Assembly (NCBI GenBank): GCA_002633005.1
Contig: NMRA01000415.1
Coordinates: 343,556-407,555, forward strand
Length of the DNA: 64,000 bases
From: Phoronis australis
Lineage: Eukaryota > Phoronida > Phoronidae
Reading direction: 5' to 3'
The translations under genes were made by a program, and so were the position numbers. Position 1 is the stretch's first letter; the number at the start of each line of letters is the position of its first letter. Under the pieces are notes generated by a model. It searched no databases and was not told the origin of the DNA. It worked only from the letters and a program-made list of their open reading frames with translations. Of this stretch, positions 59,681 to 64,000 are shown in pieces.

Positions 59681-61009
59681 GTTGCGAACTTACTTTAGTA
59701 AAAGAAAATAGTTTTAATTGTAAAGGTTTATTACTTGAAATTGATAAAAAGTGTGAAAACGACAGTTATCGTGCTTTGAACGTGTATCATATTTCCAAAA
59801 TAAAAAATAACTAGAATATTTATAACATAGTAAAATCCTCATCGGGTAGCTGCACTCATTTATGAAACTAGGTCATTGACCGGAGAGCGTAGCCTACACG
59901 TCGTCTGCTTTCAAGAAGATGTTATATGTGCCGCCGTTGATGACAGCTCCGGCGAATATGTTTGTTTTAGCGTTGTTGCAGGTAGGTTGTCGCATTTCTA
60001 CAGATTCTGTAGCCTTGGTACAAAGCTTTATAGTAAATATACGACAGTCTGTTGATAAAACTAGCTGGCTGGCTTTGGATTCTGTAGCATGGATATGTTC
60101 ACGTGTTGCTGGGGAGTTCGTCGTTGCTGCTCGTGTAATATACAGTCGCCGATAGACGGATAGTATCAGGTACTGTGATGTCCTGTGACAACAATGTTTG
60201 ATATTGGAGGGGAATCGGTGCCTGAGTTACAGACGATATATCTTGGCAATTGAAAACTGAGACAGAACTGTCTTATAATTAACAGTCCAGTTCCAGATGT
60301 TACGACTGAAACCTAGTTGCATGTCGAGTGGTATTTATACTGCTACAATTGTATTACTTTAAGGTATTTTCCGGCTAACGACGTCGAGTCGACATTGACC
60401 TACCTTCAATGTCAGAGGTCACTGTTGAAGTAGTGCGGGAGGTGAATACGGGGAACATTATGACATTTTTTCGAAAGATTCAACGCGTATGCGATAAATT
60501 CCAATACCTTTTTGCCTCTGATTGAAGATTTCGGAAATTTGATGAGGAAATCTGACAGCACTGTCGATTGGTGTGCAACATGTTCTGCCACTGCAAGCAA
60601 GGAGGTCTCCAAATGCCATGCTTAATTTCTTTACGCAGAAAGTATTACCAACAATCGCCCATGTAGTGTAAGAGTTTAATAAGTATTGATGTCAGACTAC
60701 ACTTTGACCAGGGCATATTTTCTGAACTTTGACTTGTCAACATTACTGCGAAAGGGTTGAATCCTGGTCATTTTGTTGAATCACGCTAAGGCAACGACTA
60801 GGGAATATTCTGTGAACTGGGCGACTTCCCTAAGGACAGTGGTGAAGGGATTGTTTGGTGATCTTAGCTGTCGAAATGCTTCAGGAAGAGTTATCTGCAA
60901 GATAATCTAGATACAGATTTACATATAAGTAAGCAATACTTGGTTGTTACTTTTTCAGAGTAAATCCACAAAAGGTCCCGAGATTGGTGTACATGAGGCA
61001 TAGTGTAAT
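59681..61009. other. Intergenic sequence
   Basis: Open frames at 59,919-60,155 (plus) and 60,612-60,412 (minus) have no recognised domain. CTGCAG-like and short inverted words only. Confidence 0.35.
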
Positions 61010-61210
61010 ATCCCACGAGATATTATTCCGCGTATCGAGCGAGACCGAAAGACGGGGACAAAACGCAGAATAATGTCGAGTGAGATTTTACTTATTCTAC
61101 GCCAATCGACGTACGTTTTGTATACATGTATATCCCATACGTTTGAAAGTAACATTTTCCTGTCATTTTAGGCAATTTTATTAAATACTTTACCCAGTTT
61201 ACATGGCGGA
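61010..61210 (+). repeat. Dispersed repeat, copy near 61.0 kb
   Basis: Second copy of the 59.5-kb repeat. Here ATTATTCCGCGTATCGAGCG and GCAGAATAATGTCGAG also make an imperfect fold-back. Confidence 0.5.
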
Positions 61211-61589
61211 TCACACGCTATATGTATGTTCTTGCAAGTTAGGTTACATGATTTTTCTAGTTAGTGAGAAAAAAAATGGTTGAGACGAACCACCTTGGAA
61301 CTGCAAAACCGCGTTAAAATGTGATTGGCCCTACTAACTTACCCCAGGGGAAAGGTTACAGGAATGTCACTCGACTTTCATCACCCGCCAGGCATTGAGC
61401 AACTTTATTGCCTCAGTCCTTTCATTCAAAAATTCGCCATCTACAGGCCCATAGCCAGCATTGCGAAGGGAGTGGTTCGAGTTTTTGGAACGTTGTACCT
61501 TTGATATTTTGAAAAGATCGACTCGGTATAGTTTTCGGTTTGGTTCTTGATGCAACTAATTAGCGGAAGGGAAATCTGTATACACAACG
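61211..61589. other. Intergenic sequence
   Basis: Nothing recognised. Confidence 0.35.
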
Positions 61590-62810
61590 ATGACTTTCAG
61601 CCTTTTGTTCCTGAGATAAGACACTGTGCCGTGACGGTTGCTCGTAAAGAATGGGAGTCAAATTCGGTTATGTAATGCGGTCCAAAAAGGGAACATTCTC
61701 GCGTTACATTCCGCCAAACTTTCAAATCAGGCGTGCTTAAGTACATACTCGGACGGAATTCGTCAGTCTGAGTATGACTAGCCGAAATTATTATATGGTT
61801 GTATTTTTGCTTGTTACTTACATCTCTGCTAATGGGAACAGCCCACAATCCTGAAGGTTCACCACTCCGAAGACTCCCCACATCGACAATATGTAAATAT
61901 TCGAACCCAGTTTTAATTTTTCTGATTTCGCATGCAAAAGTAAACGATACTCCGGTTATCAGATGCGCTGAATGGTGTACTTAAGCCGAAAACAACGTCC
62001 GGGTACTATTGATTTCATGTGCATACGTGCAAGAAATTGCCCGCATATCTTACTAATATGGAAAATTACGTACGTTCTTGCATTTCTAAACTGAGTATAC
62101 CAAACCCGGATCTGGCCTATTGATAGATGCTAAAAATGACTTTCCCATCCAGCACTAAAACCACATAATACTCTATAACCGCTGACAACCCTCAAATTTT
62201 TCTGAAAAACTCCTTTAAAAGTTTTCTAAACGGGCAAGCTTGACTTGCGTTTTTGCGAATTACCTGGCAACTGTGGGAAAGGTCCGCCCACTAAGGACCA
62301 TTTTGCCCAATCTGTGACATGGGGTGTATGAATTTTCAATCAATTCCTTCATTAAAAAGGATTCTAAGCCCTATTTTGATTTTCAACCAATCCTCGTTCT
62401 CTCACTTGCTGATGCATCATTGGCGTCAATCTTGAAAGATAAAGCAATAATTCATACCCACTATTTGATGAATTGGACAGTATGGTCCTTGGTGGGTGAT
62501 CTATTCCCCATAGATGCCGCGTAACTCGCTAAAAGCGTAGGATCATAGCTGTACATTTAGCAGAATTTGCAAGTTTTCTAGTTTTCCTTAAAATTTCAGA
62601 CGATTGTCGAGACGTTACAGAGCATTATTTTGTTTAGAGAACTGGATGGGGAAGTCGTTTTTAGTATCTATTTGTAGAATTAAACGGATTTGGTATACTT
62701 TTTACTTGGAAGAATGACGCCAGTGATGCATTAGCAGGTGACAGAACGCGGATTGGTGGAAATCATCAAAACAAGGTTTAGTATCCCTCTAACAGAATAC
62801 AAAGTAGGAT
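61590..62810. repeat. Rearranged relative of the 36.4-37.4-kb repeat
   Basis: 61,600-62,030 and 62,220-62,340 are inverse to 36,940-37,350 and 36,630-36,750. 62,610-62,690 and 62,715-62,790 are direct to 36,800-36,870 and 36,535-36,610. The block order differs between copies, so one has been rearranged. Confidence 0.7.
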
Positions 62811-63486
62811 ATTGATGAATTATTACCTCACCCGACGGAACTGTGCTCACGGCCGGTCGAAACTAAGTGAAGCTAGAAGGCTGCCCTGTCCCTGCCAGTC
62901 TTCACAAAGTCACAGTCCCATTCAGACTCCTTCAGTTTAAAATCGTCGTTGGTCGCCGCAGCCCTTACCCGTGCCCCAGATGTCCCTGCTTGGGAAAGAG
63001 TCGTTAGTTACATGTAGGTTCAAGAATCACGAATGGCAGTGATTCGAACTGAGCTCATTTGTAAACATTACAATTAATGTTTTAAGAACTATTCTACTCG
63101 TCCATACCCTTTTAATGGTTACTAAATGGGACACAAATACAATATGTCATTCATGTCAGTTACGACTCATTAGCAGACAGTTCGAGCAATGAACCTTCGG
63201 GTAGGGAAATTTCAGAGTAGTGCAACTTCGGAGTAGGGAACGTTCGGAATAGTGACACGAAACTTTGGAAATCTTTTCATCAAGTTTGTTGCTCGTATGA
63301 AGTCTGCGAGGCTGTGCCCCATTCCCAATGATTGACAAGGGAACACTTTCTTCATTGAACCAAGTTTTATCTGGTCTAGACCTGCTTTTCCCTAATACTG
63401 TGAACATGCTCGATTCCTCAGTGCGAGAACAAACGCTAGTTAAATATCTGGTTTTGTTTGAGCAACGACAGAGGACCATCTAGAGT
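62811..63486. other. Intergenic sequence
   Basis: A run of related words GAACCTTCGGGTAGGGAAAT, AACTTCGGAGTAGGGAACG and TTCGGAATAGTGAC at 63,188-63,260 makes a short degenerate tandem of about 22-24 bp. No gene. Confidence 0.45.
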
Positions 63487-63840
63487 GAACTTACCGTCGA
63501 CGTGTACAGATTTGAAAAGAATGGAAACGCGCACACATGTACACACGCATGTATGTCAATCCTCTCATCCACAACCAAAGTGGACACTGAAGCAACAACA
63601 ATCATTTGGCGATCACCCTCAATTTGAAATGTCTCCACCTTACCGTACGATTATGCTATCAAATACACCAAAAAATAGCAGATGGCAATTACATTTTCTG
63701 CTATTTGTATCTTGGTCGATTTTAAGACATTCACGTCACACTACGTTTTGAGAGCTCTTTCGCTGCTTTAAACCTTAGCTACAGTGTAATTACATACAAT
63801 CACTTCTAGACTTCTTTGTTACTCTTTGGTATATCGTTGG
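63487..63840 (+). repeat. Dispersed repeat, related to 20.2-20.6 kb
   Basis: Same order of words as at 20,215-20,590, in the same orientation, over about 350 bp. Confidence 0.65.
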
Positions 63841-63890
63841 CCAAATGTGGGAACGTTAAATAACGTGCGTAAGAAACTACTTGCTGGAGT

Positions 63891-64000
63891 CGAAATTAAT
63901 TGTTGCGTAAAGAAATCGTTCGTGGCGTTAAATATTTATTTACGGCGTAAACTAATTATTTGCGGCGTACAGTACTTATTTGCGGCGTAAGGCAACTTTT
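63891..64000 (+). repeat. 20-bp tandem repeat running off the right edge
   Basis: Five full 20-bp units, for example ACTAATTATTTGCGGCGTAC and AGTACTTATTTGCGGCGTAA, plus a partial sixth. The units nearer the edge are more alike. Confidence 0.8.

Noticed and set aside
59919-60155. 78-codon open frame with a hydrophobic start and a CAG|GTAGGT donor.
   Set aside because: It could be a first exon, but there is no clear promoter, partner exon or recognisable product.
61597-61881. Minus-strand open frame whose translation resembles that at 37.13-37.39 kb.
   Set aside because: The likeness is due to the shared non-coding repeat. Frames are not maintained across the family blocks.
1-64000. CRISPR arrays, rRNA, complete tRNA genes and LTR retrotransposon or viral genes.
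   Set aside because: None seen. The tandem arrays have palindromic or unspaced units, and all reverse-transcriptase relics are of the non-LTR type.

Overview
This is eukaryotic, animal-type DNA. Short coding exons are bounded by GT..AG introns, there are TATA boxes and an AATAAA signal, and the rest is AT-rich and full of decayed LINEs, tRNA-headed SINE sequence, short inverted-repeat transposons and minisatellites. No operons, ribosome binding sites or prokaryotic features were seen. The palindrome TACATGTA is very frequent, a habit I associate with marine invertebrate genomes (molluscs, amphioxus and similar). The presence of a CSalphabeta defensin also fits an invertebrate, but I cannot name the phylum.

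Three genes are supported by phase-matched exons. (1) On the minus strand, coding exons at 8742-8650, 3088-2968 and 870-820 join without a frame break into the first 88 residues of a zinc-dependent alcohol dehydrogenase (MDR family). A TATA box sits 64 bp upstream of the ATG, and the gene runs off the left edge. (2) On the plus strand, 24.3-27.9 kb holds a small secreted-peptide gene of about 60 codons, with a TATA box, a probable non-coding first exon and an AATAAA signal. (3) On the plus strand, 41,192-45,290 holds a two-coding-exon gene for a 64-residue preprodefensin: signal peptide, acidic propeptide ending RSRR, and six cysteines in CSalphabeta spacing. Two further ATGGCG starts with splice donors and ETS-like sites point away from each other at 33.69 and 34.38 kb and may be gene 5' ends.

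Mobile and repeated DNA fills most of the rest. LINE remnants lie at 10.06-10.76 kb (L1/Tx1-like), 31.09-33.20 kb, 34.64-36.35 kb (CR1/L2-like) and 51.77-57.24 kb (L1/Tx1-like, with ORF1 and ORF2 relics and tRNA-SINE sequence between them). All are broken by stops and frameshifts. Miniature inverted-repeat elements are seen at 1.1, 3.6, 4.9, 12.2 and 26.9 kb, with a hAT-like end at 50.19 kb. A large diverged fold-back structure spans about 13.4-18.3 kb and contains a 31-bp palindromic tandem array. Other arrays lie at 22.2, 39.2, 47.5 and 63.9 kb. Several dispersed repeat families occur more than once inside the window: 20.2/63.5, 36.5/61.6, 22.6/40.1, 59.5/61.0 and 11.1/18.7 kb.

Most short open frames outside the listed genes show no recognisable domain and are treated as chance. 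I did not identify any wholly new multi-gene system. The most interesting items are the short defensin, the unnamed peptide gene, the giant fold-back element, the GC-stem/AT-loop minisatellite and a cluster of CTCF-like motifs.
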